64,000 nucleotides of DNA from Chloroflexota bacterium (GCA_030447245.1 JAUJPG010000003.1:1-64000); one strand, 5' to 3'. Positions 36,548 to 45,264 are shown, counted from the first letter of the stretch. Made by a program: numbers and translations. The notes: generated from the letters alone by a model not told the origin.

Positions 36548-37385
36548 GCTTCGACCGGTAGAGGCTGGCCTCGCGCGCCCGCTCGGCCAGGTGCCGACGG
36601 TTCGCCTGCGCGGTGTGACCAAGCGGTTCGGGGAGGGCGCCGACGAAGTGCTGGCGCTGGACGGCGTTGACCTCGAAGTGTGGCCGGGCGAGCTCTTTGG
36701 GGTGGTCGGCGAGAGCGGCTGTGGCAAGACGTCGCTGCTGCGCCTGGTCGCCGGCCTGCTGGAGCCGACGACCGGCGTGGTCGAGCTGGACGGACGGCCG
36801 GTCCAGGGGGCGTCCCCAGACGTGGGGATCGTTTTCCAGCGGCCGGTCTTGCTGGAGTGGCGGAGCGTGCTGGACAACGTCCTCCTACCGATCGAGATCG
36901 CCGGGGCCCCGCGCGACGAGCACGTCGGGCGGGCCCGGGTGCTGCTGCGGGACCTGGGCCTGGCCGGATTCGAGGATCGACGTCCACGGGCGCTTTCGGG
37001 CGGGATGCAGCAGCGGGCGGCGCTCGCGCGGGCGCTGCTGACCCGGCCGCGGGTGCTGTTGCTGGACGAGCCGTTCGGCGCGCTTGACGCGATCACCCGC
37101 GAAGCGCTTCAGATTGAGCTCGCCCAGGTCTGGGACGAGCCAGGTGCGACAGCGCTGCTGGTCACCCACGACATCGCGGAGGCCGTCTTCCTGGCCGACC
37201 GGGTGGCCTTGATGACGCCTCGTCCGGGTCGGGTGGCCCACGTGTTCGAGGTGCCGCTCGGCCGCCCGCGGACGCCGGAGCACCGGTATGACCCCAACTT
37301 CATCAGGCTGTGCCGAGAGATCCGACAGGCGATGGAAGACGGACGGCGGACCCCTGACCACGGGTACCGGAGGGCTGGGGCGTGA
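36537..37385 (+). CDS. ABC transporter ATPase, ThiZ/SsuB/TauB type
   Basis: A 282-residue ATPase from GTG 36537, overlapping the end of the luxC-like gene by 11 bp; the open frame further upstream is a shadow. Walker A GESGCGKTS, Q-loop FQRPVLLEW, signature LSGGMQQRAALARAL, Walker B VLLLDEPFGALD and H-loop LVTHD are intact. The subfamily matches nitrate/sulfonate/taurine and thiamine-precursor importers. With the TPP riboswitch upstream the ThiZ role is most likely. Confidence 0.92.
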   Translation: MQTELRPVEAGLARPLGQVPTVRLRGVTKRFGEGADEVLALDGVDLEVWPGELFGVVGESGCGKTSLLRLVAGLLEPTTGVVELDGRPVQGASPDVGIVFQRPVLLEWRSVLDNVLLPIEIAGAPRDEHVGRARVLLRDLGLAGFEDRRPRALSGGMQQRAALARALLTRPRVLLLDEPFGALDAITREALQIELAQVWDEPGATALLVTHDIAEAVFLADRVALMTPRPGRVAHVFEVPLGRPRTPEHRYDPNFIRLCREIRQAMEDGRRTPDHGYRRAGA

Positions 37386-38164
37386 TCCTCCAGCGGGGGG
37401 ACGCGAAGGCGGCGGTCCGGCCGTCCGCCGTGGCCGCGGGGCTCCTCCTCCTGCTGCTCGTCGGCTGGGAACTCGTCGTGCGGGCACTCGGGGTGGCGCC
37501 ACTGGTGCTGCCGGCGCCGAGCGTGGTGCTTGCGGAGCTTCTCAGGCAGATCGCGGGGGGGCTGCTGTGGGGACACCTGTGGGTCACGCTGACCGAAGTC
37601 GTACTCGGCTTCGCGGCCGGAGGGGTGCTCGGGATCGGGCTCGGGGTGCTGGTCAGCCAGTCGGCAGGGATGGCGGCGATCCTGCGGCCGTATATCGTCG
37701 CGTCGCAGGCGATGCCGAAGCTGGCGCTCGCGCCGATCCTGGTGCTCTGGTTCGGGTTCGACCTGACGCCGAAGGTGGTGATCGCGGCGCTGATCTCGTT
37801 TTTCCCGCTGTTCGAAAATACCGTCGCCGGGCTGCGGGCCGTGGACCCGGACCAGATTGAGCTGTTCCGCTCGATCCGCGCCAGCCGTCGGCAGATGTTC
37901 TTGAAGCTCCGCTTGCCGTGGGCGGTGCCCTACCTGGTAGCGGGGGCGAGGGTGGCGTTGATCCTGAGCCTGGTGGGAGCGGTGGTGGGTGAATTTGTCG
38001 GGGCCAACAAGGGGCTCGGGGCGCTGATCGTCGCCGCTCAGGGGACGATGAACACGCCGCTAATGTTCGCCATCTTCGTCGTCCTGACGCTGCTCGGGAT
38101 CGGTCTATCGTTGGCGGCCGATTGGGTCGAGCGGGTGGCGTTGCGCTGGCGGTTCGGCGAGTGA
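37382..38164 (+). CDS. ABC transporter permease, ThiX/SsuC type
   Basis: A 260-residue permease with about six helices, GTG 37382 overlapping the ATPase stop by 4 bp. The coupling (EAA) loop reads EVVLGFAAGG at the start of the transmembrane domain and FRSIRASRRQMFLKLRLPWAVP in the loop before KGLGALIVAAQGT. Belongs to the binding-protein-dependent permease family of the neighbouring ATPase and NMT1/THI5-like binding protein. Confidence 0.92.
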   Translation: MILQRGDAKAAVRPSAVAAGLLLLLLVGWELVVRALGVAPLVLPAPSVVLAELLRQIAGGLLWGHLWVTLTEVVLGFAAGGVLGIGLGVLVSQSAGMAAILRPYIVASQAMPKLALAPILVLWFGFDLTPKVVIAALISFFPLFENTVAGLRAVDPDQIELFRSIRASRRQMFLKLRLPWAVPYLVAGARVALILSLVGAVVGEFVGANKGLGALIVAAQGTMNTPLMFAIFVVLTLLGIGLSLAADWVERVALRWRFGE

Positions 38165-38174
38165 GGAGGTCTGG

Positions 38175-39221
38175 ATGGGCGGTTCGATCACTCGACGCGG
38201 GCTGCTACGCGGCCTGGCAATGACCGTCGGCGGCTCGCTGTTGGCGGGGTGCGCGCAAGCCCCGCCGGGCGCGCCGGCACCTTCCGCTCCCGCTGGCCCG
38301 GCGGCGGCGAGCGCGGAGAAGGTCCGGATGGCAAGCTGGAGCCAGCCGATCGCCGAGCAGGCGAACCTCTATGCCGCGCGTGAGCTGGGCTGGTTCCGCG
38401 AGGAGGGGATCGAACTGGAGTACATCCCCGGTGCAGGCGGCGGCGACGCGATCAAGCACATCCTGGCCGGCAACGCCGACCTGGCATTCGCGAATCTTGA
38501 GCCGATGTTCTTCGCGCTGGACCAGGGCTCCAAGCTCCGGGCGGTCTACAACATCTACCCCGAAAACGTCTTCAACGTGATCGCGCTGAAGCGCCAGGGC
38601 GTCACGCGAGCCGCCGACTTGAAGGGCAGGAAGGTCGGCGTCTACAGCCGCGCCAGCGGGACGTACCACAACCTGCTGGTCGTCTTGCGCTCGGCTGGCC
38701 TGGGCGAGGGCGACGTGGAGGTGATCGCGACCGGGGTGAACAACTTCGGTGCGCTGCTCCAGGGGCAGGTGGATGCCCAGGCGGCGACGGATACGGGGCT
38801 GTTCCTGGCGCGGGAGCAGGGACTCGGCGAGGTCGACGTGCTCTGGGCGCGCGACGTGCTGAACACGCCAACCGATGCCTTCGTCGTGACCGAGGAGGCG
38901 TACGCCGGGCGGAAGGAGCTGCTCCGCCGCTTCCTGCGCGCGTACAAGCGCGGCAGCCAGTGGATGCTCGATAATCCGGAGCAGGCTGCAGAGCTTGCCC
39001 GAACCCACGCGACCGACGGCCAGGACGTCGCGCGCAGCCTGGAGATTATCAAGCTCCGCAACGCGGCGACGGTGAACGACGACACGCGCCGCGGCGGCCT
39101 GGGCTGGTTCAACCTGGACGTGCTGCGCCAGGTCGAGCAGACGTTGTTCGAGCTGAGCCTGACCAAGAATCGTGTCGACGTGACCCAGGTGTTCACGAAT
39201 GAGCTGGTCCAAGATCTCTGA
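38175..39221 (+). CDS. ABC substrate-binding lipoprotein, NMT1/THI5-like (ThiY type)
   Basis: A 348-residue lipoprotein, ATG 38175 after GGAGG. The signal carries twin arginines (TRRGLLRGLAM) and lipobox LLAGC; a Pro/Ala linker follows. The mature fold begins WSQPIAEQANLYAARELGWF, and EEGIELEYIPGAGGGDAIKH, GNADLAFANLEPM, LKGRKVGVYSRASGTYHNLL are typical of NMT1/THI5-like proteins, several of which bind pyrimidine or formylaminopyrimidine forms of thiamine precursors. The ligand is inferred from family and riboswitch. Confidence 0.9.
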   Translation: MGGSITRRGLLRGLAMTVGGSLLAGCAQAPPGAPAPSAPAGPAAASAEKVRMASWSQPIAEQANLYAARELGWFREEGIELEYIPGAGGGDAIKHILAGNADLAFANLEPMFFALDQGSKLRAVYNIYPENVFNVIALKRQGVTRAADLKGRKVGVYSRASGTYHNLLVVLRSAGLGEGDVEVIATGVNNFGALLQGQVDAQAATDTGLFLAREQGLGEVDVLWARDVLNTPTDAFVVTEEAYAGRKELLRRFLRAYKRGSQWMLDNPEQAAELARTHATDGQDVARSLEIIKLRNAATVNDDTRRGGLGWFNLDVLRQVEQTLFELSLTKNRVDVTQVFTNELVQDL

Positions 39222-39247
39222 CGCTGACGTCCCCGGGGGCACGGGGC

Positions 39248-40255
39248 ATGGAGGGACCGGTGACTGGAACTGATGGATCCGGACCGCTGCCAACCGCGTC
39301 CAGGCTGCCGCGGCCTCCGTTTCTCCGTGAGCGCTCGGCAGGGGCATCGCCGGGGCGGCAACTCCGGGAGGTGCTGGCCCGACCGGGACTGGCGATCGCG
39401 CCGGGCGCAGCCGACGCGCTGACCGCGCTGCTAATCGAGGAGGCCGGGTTGCCAGTCATCTATGTGACCGGAGCGGGTATCGCCAACGCCCAGCTCGGCG
39501 TCCCCGATGTGGGACTGGTTTCATTGGAAGAAGCCTTACGGGTGGTGCGGGCGATAACGGCGGTGGTATCGACGCCGGTCTTCGCGGATGCCGATACGGG
39601 GTACGGCAACGCGATCAACGTGACACGGACGGTCCGCGAATTCGAGCGGGCGGGAGCAGCCGGCATCCAGTTGGAGGACCAGGTCACGCCCAAACGGTGC
39701 GGCCACTTCGAGGGCAAGGAGATCGTCGCGGCCGAGGAGATGGTGGCCAAGCTCCGCGCGGCCCGCTTTGCCCGGATCGACCCGGACTTCGTGCTCGTCG
39801 CGCGGACCGACGCGGCGGCAGTGGCCGGCCTGGATGAGGCGCTCCGGCGGGCGCGGCAGTATGCCGAGGCGGGAGCCGACGCGATCTTCGTCGAGGCGCC
39901 GCGGACGGCAGCGGAGCTGGCCAGAATCCCGCGCGAGGTGCCTGGCGTGCCGCACGTGGTCAACATCGTCGAGGGCGGCAAGACGCCAGTCCTGCCGGCC
40001 GCCGAGCTGGCGGACATGGGGTTCTCGCTGGCCCTGTACGCCAACCTCTCGCTGCGGGCCGCGATGCGCGCGGTCCGCGCGGCACTGGGACACCTCAGCG
40101 TGACCGGCAGCTCGATCGGGCTGGAGGAGCAGATCGTGACGATGGCCGAGCGGCAGGCCGTGGTTGGGCTGGGCGAGGTCGAGACCCTCGAGCGAGCGTT
40201 CCTCAAGGAATCACCAGAGAAGGAACCGGCAGAGCGGCCGCGGACGTCTTTCTGA
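39248..40255 (+). CDS. Isocitrate lyase/PEP mutase-family enzyme
   Basis: A 335-residue TIM-barrel enzyme of the isocitrate lyase/phosphoenolpyruvate mutase superfamily, 26 bp after the transporter. IAPGAADALTALLIEEAGLP, FADADTGYGNAINVTRTV (metal-binding Asp), GIQLEDQVTPKRCGHFEGKE with the catalytic Cys of K-R-C-G-H, and VARTDA. The KRCGH loop points to a C-C lyase (methylisocitrate lyase or oxaloacetate hydrolase/decarboxylase type) rather than PEP mutase. Its substrate and relation to thiamine are unknown; position suggests transcription with the riboswitch operon. Confidence 0.9.
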   Translation: MEGPVTGTDGSGPLPTASRLPRPPFLRERSAGASPGRQLREVLARPGLAIAPGAADALTALLIEEAGLPVIYVTGAGIANAQLGVPDVGLVSLEEALRVVRAITAVVSTPVFADADTGYGNAINVTRTVREFERAGAAGIQLEDQVTPKRCGHFEGKEIVAAEEMVAKLRAARFARIDPDFVLVARTDAAAVAGLDEALRRARQYAEAGADAIFVEAPRTAAELARIPREVPGVPHVVNIVEGGKTPVLPAAELADMGFSLALYANLSLRAAMRAVRAALGHLSVTGSSIGLEEQIVTMAERQAVVGLGEVETLERAFLKESPEKEPAERPRTSF

Positions 40256-40259
40256 TGCC

Positions 40260-40811
40260 GTGAAGGTGCAGATTGCGGTTCTGTTCTGGCTGGTGACGCT
40301 GATCTGGTCGCTGGAGCTCGCCGACCTGCTGTTCTTTCGCGGCGCGCTCGACGGCTTCGGTATCTGGCCGCGGCGGGTCGACTGGCTGTGGGGCATCCTG
40401 TTCGCGCCGTTTCTCCATGGCGGCCTGGGGCACCTGGTGGCCAACACGGGGTCGTTGCTGTTCCTGGGCTGGCTGGTGTTGCTGCGACGGGTCGGCAACT
40501 TCTTGGTGGTGACGGTACTGGCGATCCTGACCAGCGGGCTTGGAGTCTGGCTATTCGGGCGGCCGGGCAGCATCCACATCGGGGCGAGCGGATTGGTCTT
40601 CGGGTACCTGGGCTACCTGCTGCTGCGCGGCTACTTCGAGCGCAGCGTCAGCTCGATCGTGCTCTCGGTGGTTATCGGCCTGCTGTACGGCGGCGCCCTC
40701 TCGGGCCTGCTGCCGGGCGTGCCGGGCGTCTCCTGGGAGGGCCACCTGTTCGGCTTTTTCGGCGGCGCCGGCGCCGCGCGCCTGCTTGCCCGCCCGCGCC
40801 GCCCCTGGTAA
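40260..40811 (+). CDS. Rhomboid-family intramembrane protease
   Basis: A 183-residue protein with six hydrophobic segments, GTG 40260 immediately after the previous stop. The catalytic serine motif GASG is in IHIGASGLVFGYLGY, the histidine in SWEGHLFGFFGGAGAARL, and HGGLGHLVAN is the conserved H-x-x-x-H-x-x-x-N segment of rhomboids. Should cleave or bind transmembrane substrates; substrate unknown. Last co-directional gene of the block. Confidence 0.9.
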   Translation: MKVQIAVLFWLVTLIWSLELADLLFFRGALDGFGIWPRRVDWLWGILFAPFLHGGLGHLVANTGSLLFLGWLVLLRRVGNFLVVTVLAILTSGLGVWLFGRPGSIHIGASGLVFGYLGYLLLRGYFERSVSSIVLSVVIGLLYGGALSGLLPGVPGVSWEGHLFGFFGGAGAARLLARPRRPW

Positions 40812-40833
40812 CGTGCAGGACTGGTGGCTGTCG

Positions 40834-41277
40834 ATGAAGCCCTTTGATGATTATCCGCGTGGCGGTCGTTGGCCCTTGGGCCATTCCAACAATGTGGCGT
40901 GTCGGACTGGCTACGGCTTGGAGCTACAGCGACTGACAGGACAAACGTGCTGCGCCTACTGCGGGGTTAGCCTAATAGTCGATTACTATCGTTGGCTCTT
41001 CTTATCGGTAGATCACGTAGTCCCCAAGAGTGCTGCACTCCTCCTCGGCATTCCCTCTTCGTATACCGAGGACTTCTTCAATCAGGTCCTGTGCTGCTCC
41101 GGCTGTAATGGGTTCGGGAACAGGTACACTGTGCCCCCTGCCCTCGGTCAGGCACTGCCTGAATGGCAGCGGGACAGGTTTGTTGAGCTGCGAGATCGAG
41201 TGTTCAACGACCGGCGAGAACGAATCGCCAAGCGTCGAGCGATCGAACGAGCCTCTTTGAGAGGCAACCTTGGGTAA
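40834..41277 (+). CDS. HNH endonuclease
   Basis: A 147-residue HNH-type nuclease. Zinc cysteines CCAYCG and CCSGCNGFGNRY flank the core motif LFLSVDHVVPKSAALL with the catalytic D-H. The base composition is clearly less GC-rich than the surrounding genes (stretches such as GATTACTATCG), which suggests recent acquisition. There is no strong ribosome binding site; I start at ATG 40834. Confidence 0.85.
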   Translation: MKPFDDYPRGGRWPLGHSNNVACRTGYGLELQRLTGQTCCAYCGVSLIVDYYRWLFLSVDHVVPKSAALLLGIPSSYTEDFFNQVLCCSGCNGFGNRYTVPPALGQALPEWQRDRFVELRDRVFNDRRERIAKRRAIERASLRGNLG

Positions 41278-41329
41278 CCGAGCGTTCAGGAACGACTTCG
41301 TACCCTAAGAGGGCTGAGGAGTAACGGCG

Positions 41330-42901
41330 ATGTTCGACGTTCTGATTACCGGTGGGATGGTTGTCGACGGGGCGGGCAACGACGGGTTCTACGGGGCGGT
41401 CGGGGTCCAGGGGGACACGGTACGGGTGCTCCGGGGGGACGTCTCGGAGGTTGAGGCGGGGCGGCGGATCGACGCGACCGGGCAGGTGGTCTGTCCAGGG
41501 TTCATCGACGTCCACGCCCACTCGGGGCTAATGATCCTGGCCGAGCCGCGCCACGAGCCGAAGGTGCGCCAGGGGGTGACCACCGAGCTGATCGGGATCG
41601 ACGGCAACTCGTACGCGCCGTTCCACTCGCAGGAGGAGTTCCTGCGGTTCGTCGAGCTGAACTCGGGGCTGGATGGCAACCCGACGCTGCCGGGGCGCTG
41701 GTCGAGCGTGACCGACTACCTGGGGATGTTCGACCGCAAGGTCGCGGTCAACATCGCCTACATCCTCGGCAATTCGCCGCTACGGATCGCCGGCGTCGGC
41801 TGGGACAACCGACCGGCGACGCCCGAGGAGCTGCGGAACATGCGCGCCATGCTCCGCGAGGGGATGGAGGAAGGCGCCTTTGGGATCTCGACCGGATTGG
41901 ATTACCCACCGGGCAACTACGCCGACACCGACGAGCTGGTCGCCCTCTCCGAGGAAGCGGCCCGGCTGGGCGGGATCTACCACAGCCACGTCCGCTACAA
42001 GCTGGGCGACGGGTTCTTGGACCCGTTCCGCGAGGCGATCGAGATCGGCCGGCGGAGCGGCATCCCGGCCCACATCACCCACCTCTACCAGCGGGTCGGC
42101 AGCAAGGGCGGCGCCGACCAGCTGATCGGGCTGGTCGAGGATGCCCGCGGCGAGGGGCTGGACGTCACGTTCGACAGCTACCCCTACATCTACAGCAGCA
42201 CCCGCCTGCTGATCCTGTTCCCGGACTGGGCCCACGACGGCGGGCCGGAGCGGCTCAAGGCTGTGCTGCGCTCCGAGGAGGGGCGCGAGCGGCTGCGCCG
42301 CGAAGTGGTGCCGCGGGCGTCTTCCTGGCAGGACATGTGGGTGACGTACTTCAAGCGCCCGCACAACCATCGCTTCGAGGGGCGCTCGATCGCCGAGGTG
42401 GCCGAGATGCGAGGAGCGCACGTCGTCGACGCCCTGTGCGATCTGCTGCTGGACGAGGACTTGCAGGTGTCGTACGTCTCGGCCGGCGGCAACGGCAACA
42501 CACTGCCGAAGTTCGTCGCTCACCCGCTGTCGATGGTCGGCTCGGACGCCGTGCTGCTGGGCGACTTCCCGAGCCCGCGGACCTACGGCTGCTTTCCAGT
42601 GATCCTGGCCGAGTTCGTCCGCGATGAGAGCTTCCTCTCGCTGCCGCAGGCGATCCGCAAGATGACGTCGTTTCCGGCCCAGCGGCTGGGGCTGCCGGAC
42701 CGCGGGCTGCTGCGCGACGGGATGAAGGCCGACATCGTCGTGTTCGACCCGGGCCGGGTCAAGGCTCCGGCGACCCGCGCGAACCCGAAGCAGTTCCCGA
42801 TCGGCATCGAGTACGTGCTGGTCAATGGCGAGGTGGCGGTGGACCAGGGCCAGCCGACGGGGGTGCTGGCCGGCCGGGCGCTACGACGGGGCCGCACGTA
42901 G
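41330..42901 (+). CDS. D-aminoacylase-type amidohydrolase
   Basis: A 523-residue metal-dependent hydrolase (N-acyl-D-amino-acid deacylase/D-aminoacylase family), ATG 41330 after GAGGAG. PGFIDVHAHSGLMIL carries the H-x-H metal ligands, EPKVRQGVTTELIGIDGNSY, GAFGISTGLDYPPGNYADTDEL, YHSHVRYK and HITHLYQR the later ligands, and the beta-sandwich end is GMKADIVVFDPGRV to ALRRGRT. Its last 149 bp are repeated at 43572-43720. Confidence 0.9.
   Translation: MFDVLITGGMVVDGAGNDGFYGAVGVQGDTVRVLRGDVSEVEAGRRIDATGQVVCPGFIDVHAHSGLMILAEPRHEPKVRQGVTTELIGIDGNSYAPFHSQEEFLRFVELNSGLDGNPTLPGRWSSVTDYLGMFDRKVAVNIAYILGNSPLRIAGVGWDNRPATPEELRNMRAMLREGMEEGAFGISTGLDYPPGNYADTDELVALSEEAARLGGIYHSHVRYKLGDGFLDPFREAIEIGRRSGIPAHITHLYQRVGSKGGADQLIGLVEDARGEGLDVTFDSYPYIYSSTRLLILFPDWAHDGGPERLKAVLRSEEGRERLRREVVPRASSWQDMWVTYFKRPHNHRFEGRSIAEVAEMRGAHVVDALCDLLLDEDLQVSYVSAGGNGNTLPKFVAHPLSMVGSDAVLLGDFPSPRTYGCFPVILAEFVRDESFLSLPQAIRKMTSFPAQRLGLPDRGLLRDGMKADIVVFDPGRVKAPATRANPKQFPIGIEYVLVNGEVAVDQGQPTGVLAGRALRRGRT
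42752..42900 (+). repeat. 149-bp duplicated gene end, copy 1 (in the amidohydrolase)
   Basis: Identical to 43572-43720 except for one substitution at 42766 and two at 42895-42896. This copy encodes the natural C-terminus of the amidohydrolase. Offset between the copies is exactly 820 bp; the intervening segment contains two complete small genes. Confidence 0.95.
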
Positions 42902-42907
42902 GATCTG

Positions 42908-43261
42908 GTGAGCGCTCCCGGATCACGTGTCTTCTACCGCCTGGTCCAGACGAACCCGCCGACGCTCGACGACTTCAGATCGAACGAGACCTTGGGCAAG
43001 GCCCCACGTCGGCCGCTGTCCGAGCGAGATCGCGACCGCTGGCGTGGCCTGTCCATGTACGAGTCCGCCGAAGCGGCACGGGAGCTCAGCCGGGAATCAC
43101 CCTGGCACGGCACCTATGTGGCGGCCATCGAGATACCAGCCGAGGCATCTGCTCGCGCCAGGCAGACAGGACGCAATCGCGCCCATCACACGGTCTGGGC
43201 CAGTCCCGGGGATCTGCTGGCGTGGGTCGTGTCTGTGGCACCGGTCGAAGCGGTACACTGA
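42908..43261 (+). CDS. 117-aa protein of unknown function, first of a small pair
   Basis: GTG 42908 begins 7 bp after the amidohydrolase stop. The protein has RVFYRLVQTNPPTLDDFRSN, a middle R-W-R-G-L-S-M-Y-E-S segment and a C-terminal RNRAHHTVWASPGDLLAWVV. The order of an N-terminal Y-R, a central S-x-Y and a C-terminal H-H/Y-T-V-W faintly recalls small ADP-ribosyltransferase-like (RES/DUF952-type) folds, but I do not recognise the family. It is followed 16 bp later by an 85-aa gene, so the two form an operon. Confidence 0.6.
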   Translation: MSAPGSRVFYRLVQTNPPTLDDFRSNETLGKAPRRPLSERDRDRWRGLSMYESAEAARELSRESPWHGTYVAAIEIPAEASARARQTGRNRAHHTVWASPGDLLAWVVSVAPVEAVH

Positions 43262-43277
43262 GGAGGGTGAGCGTGAG

Positions 43278-43535
43278 ATGACGAGCAATGCGGGGATGCC
43301 AGGCTACGAGCTGTGGGACACCGAGTCTCGCAACCTGTTGTACGACTTCGACACCGAGGCCGAAGCGCTCGAAGCCGCCGGCGAGCTGATCGATCTCAAC
43401 CGATCGAGTTACCCCGGCACGCTCGCTCTCGTCCGCGTGGATGCGAGCGGACGCTCGACGACGCTGGCGCTCGGCGAGGCGCTCGGCGGGCTGGTGGCCC
43501 AAGATCGCGAGCGACGAGCAACCCGCTCGGCGTAA
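43278..43535 (+). CDS. 85-aa protein of unknown function, second of the pair
   Basis: ATG 43278 follows GGAGGGTGAGCGTGAG. A small acidic protein: GYELWDTESRNLLYDFDTEA, then EALEAAGELIDLNRSSYPGT and LALVRVDASGRSTTLALGEA. A predicted beta-beta-alpha-beta-beta pattern. Small size and tandem position suggest it is the antidote, chaperone or regulatory partner of the preceding protein. Confidence 0.65.
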   Translation: MTSNAGMPGYELWDTESRNLLYDFDTEAEALEAAGELIDLNRSSYPGTLALVRVDASGRSTTLALGEALGGLVAQDRERRATRSA

Positions 43536-43571
43536 GCCGCGATCCGTTCCTCCCTGCGCTTTGGTGCCCCA

Positions 43572-43720
43572 GGCCGGGTCAAGGCGCCGGCGACCCGCGC
43601 GAACCCGAAGCAGTTCCCGATCGGCATCGAGTACGTGCTGGTCAATGGCGAGGTGGCGGTGGACCAGGGCCAGCCGACGGGGGTGCTGGCCGGCCGGGCG
43701 CTACGACGGGGCCGGGCGTA
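43572..43720 (+). repeat. 149-bp duplicated gene end, copy 2 (detached)
   Basis: A second copy of the last 149 bp of the amidohydrolase gene, including its final codons, with nothing of the rest of the gene before it. It is not part of any gene here. Three mismatches to copy 1. Confidence 0.95.
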
Positions 43721-43748
43721 AGGGCATTGACAAGGACTCTCAACCACC

Positions 43749-44099
43749 TCAGCGAAGGCGGAAGGCGCGGTCCGTGACGACGAGCAGACGCCGGGCCAGA
43801 TCGAGCTGCAGGATGTCCGGCAGGTGATGCCTCACGAAGTCCAGAACTGCGCCACGCCCCGTCGCCGACGGCCGAAAGAGGACGGTGCCGGCATACTGCT
43901 CAGGTGGATTGGACCGGATGTCTCCGATTCCTTTGTCCATGGTCAGCAAGACCGGGGCTTCGGCGCGGACACGCTCGAGGATGAGCGAGTCGGGTGCGCC
44001 GCTGAGCTCTTCCTCGGGCACTGATCGCGCATCGTCGCCAATAGCGCGCAGATCGTCTCACAGCTCGACAGGCAGGTTCTCGTCGAGCTTGAACCTCAC
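43749..44099 (-). pseudogene. DUF5615 PIN-like toxin with in-frame stop
   Basis: From GTG 44099 the frame reads [13 protein letters not shown], then TGA (44060-44058), then DDLRAIGDDARSVPEEELSG, APVLLTMDKGIGDI and the end AFRLR. The D-E-N-L-P start and the T-M-D-K-G-I-G-D motif are typical of DUF5615 PIN-like nucleases. Codon 14 (Arg or Cys in relatives, by position) has become a stop. A shorter product could begin at GTG 44021, lacking the first catalytic Asp. Partner DUF433 gene overlaps upstream by 4 bp. Confidence 0.8.
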
Positions 44100-44332
44100 G
44101 CGGACCTTAGGGGGAGAAGGCTCTGCTCTCGCGCCAGCTCAGCAGCGTAGGCGACGGCGGCGTCGATGTGGAAGGGCCGCAGCGACGGGTAGCTGCGGAG
44201 GATCTCGTCGCGGCTCGCTCTTTCCGCCAGGCTGTCGAGGATGTTCGTCACGAAGACCCGGGTCCCGCGCGCGCAGAGCTGCCCGCCGCAGATCGCCGGA
44301 TCGCTGGTAAGGTGCTCTCGCCACTCGATCAT
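44096..44332 (-). CDS. DUF433 antitoxin
   Basis: A 78-residue protein with the DUF433 pattern: [60 protein letters not shown], a helix-turn-helix-like domain found as antitoxin of DUF5615 toxins. ATG 44332. The IS3-type element is inserted 29 bp upstream of its start, probably separating it from its promoter. Confidence 0.85.
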   Translation of the reverse strand: MIEWREHLTSDPAICGGQLCARGTRVFVTNILDSLAERASRDEILRSYPSLRPFHIDAAVAYAAELAREQSLLPLRSA

Positions 44333-44392
44333 CGTTGAACTCCGCGCAACGTCCGAGGGGCTGGAGATGACCCGTTTCGGTGGAGAGTCTGA

Positions 44393-45264
44393 TCAGGCGG
44401 CGACCGCCTGGAGATGGTAGCGCGCTTCGAACTCGGCTGGAGAGAGATAGCCGAGGTGGAATGTCGACGATGACGATTGTAGAAGACCTCGATGTACTCG
44501 AAGATGGCCGTCCTGGCCTGCTGTCGGGTCGCCCAGGTCTGGCGATGGAGCAGCTCGGTCTTGAGAGTGGCGAAGAAGCTCTCAGCGACGGCATTGTCCC
44601 AGCACGTCCGGCCGGCCGACGCTCTGCTGGAGGCGGTGCTCGGCCAGCCGCCCGGCGTAGGCCCCGGCCAGGTACTGGGTGCCGCGGTCGGAATGGTGGA
44701 TCAGGCCCGGCAGCAGGACGGCGTCCGGCCAGCGCCATGGTGAGGGCGTCCAGCGCCAGCTCGGTGCGCAGGTGATCGGCCAGCGCCCAGCCGACCACCC
44801 GGCGGGAGCCCGGCGTCGAGGATGGCCGCCAGGTACAGCCAGCCCTGGTCGGTCCGAACATCGGTGATGTCCGCGACCCAGAGCCGGTCCACGTCGCTCG
44901 AGCAAGCGCCGCTGCACCAGGTCAGCGGCTTGGGTCGTCGGGTCGGAGATCGTCGTGCGGCGGACCCCCCGCGGCCGACAGCCGACCAGCCGGCCTCTCG
45001 CATCAACCGCGCAACCCGCTTGCGCGCGGCAGCCGTCCCCTGAACCCGCAGCTCGGCGTGGACGCGTGGTGCCCCGTAGATGCCGCGGCTGCGCTCGTGC
45101 ACCGCCCCGGATCGGGCGGTCAGCGCCGCGTTGGCCACCGCGCGTGCCGACGGCTGCCGCGTGCTCCAGGCATAAAATCCGCTCGGCGAGACCCCGAGCA
45201 CGCGACACAGCCGGACGACCGGATACGGGCCTGCTCCACCGCGATGAGCCCGGACCCGGCTCAT
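44393..45264 (-). pseudogene. IS3-type transposase orfB (frameshifted)
   Basis: The integrase-type transposase. Intact first part: GVSPSGFYAW, RGIYGAPRVHAELR, DRLWVADITDV (first catalytic Asp), then in other frames [29 protein letters not shown] (second Asp), CWDN-type segment with a broken catalytic Glu helix and [15 protein letters not shown]-like end before QAVAA. ATG 45264 overlaps the orfA stop. At least three indels. Confidence 0.82.

Noticed and set aside
44058-44060. In-frame TGA of the DUF5615 gene as selenocysteine
   Set aside because: The position is not a redox site, no hairpin of SECIS type follows, and the gene family is a nuclease; a nonsense change or sequencing error is more likely.
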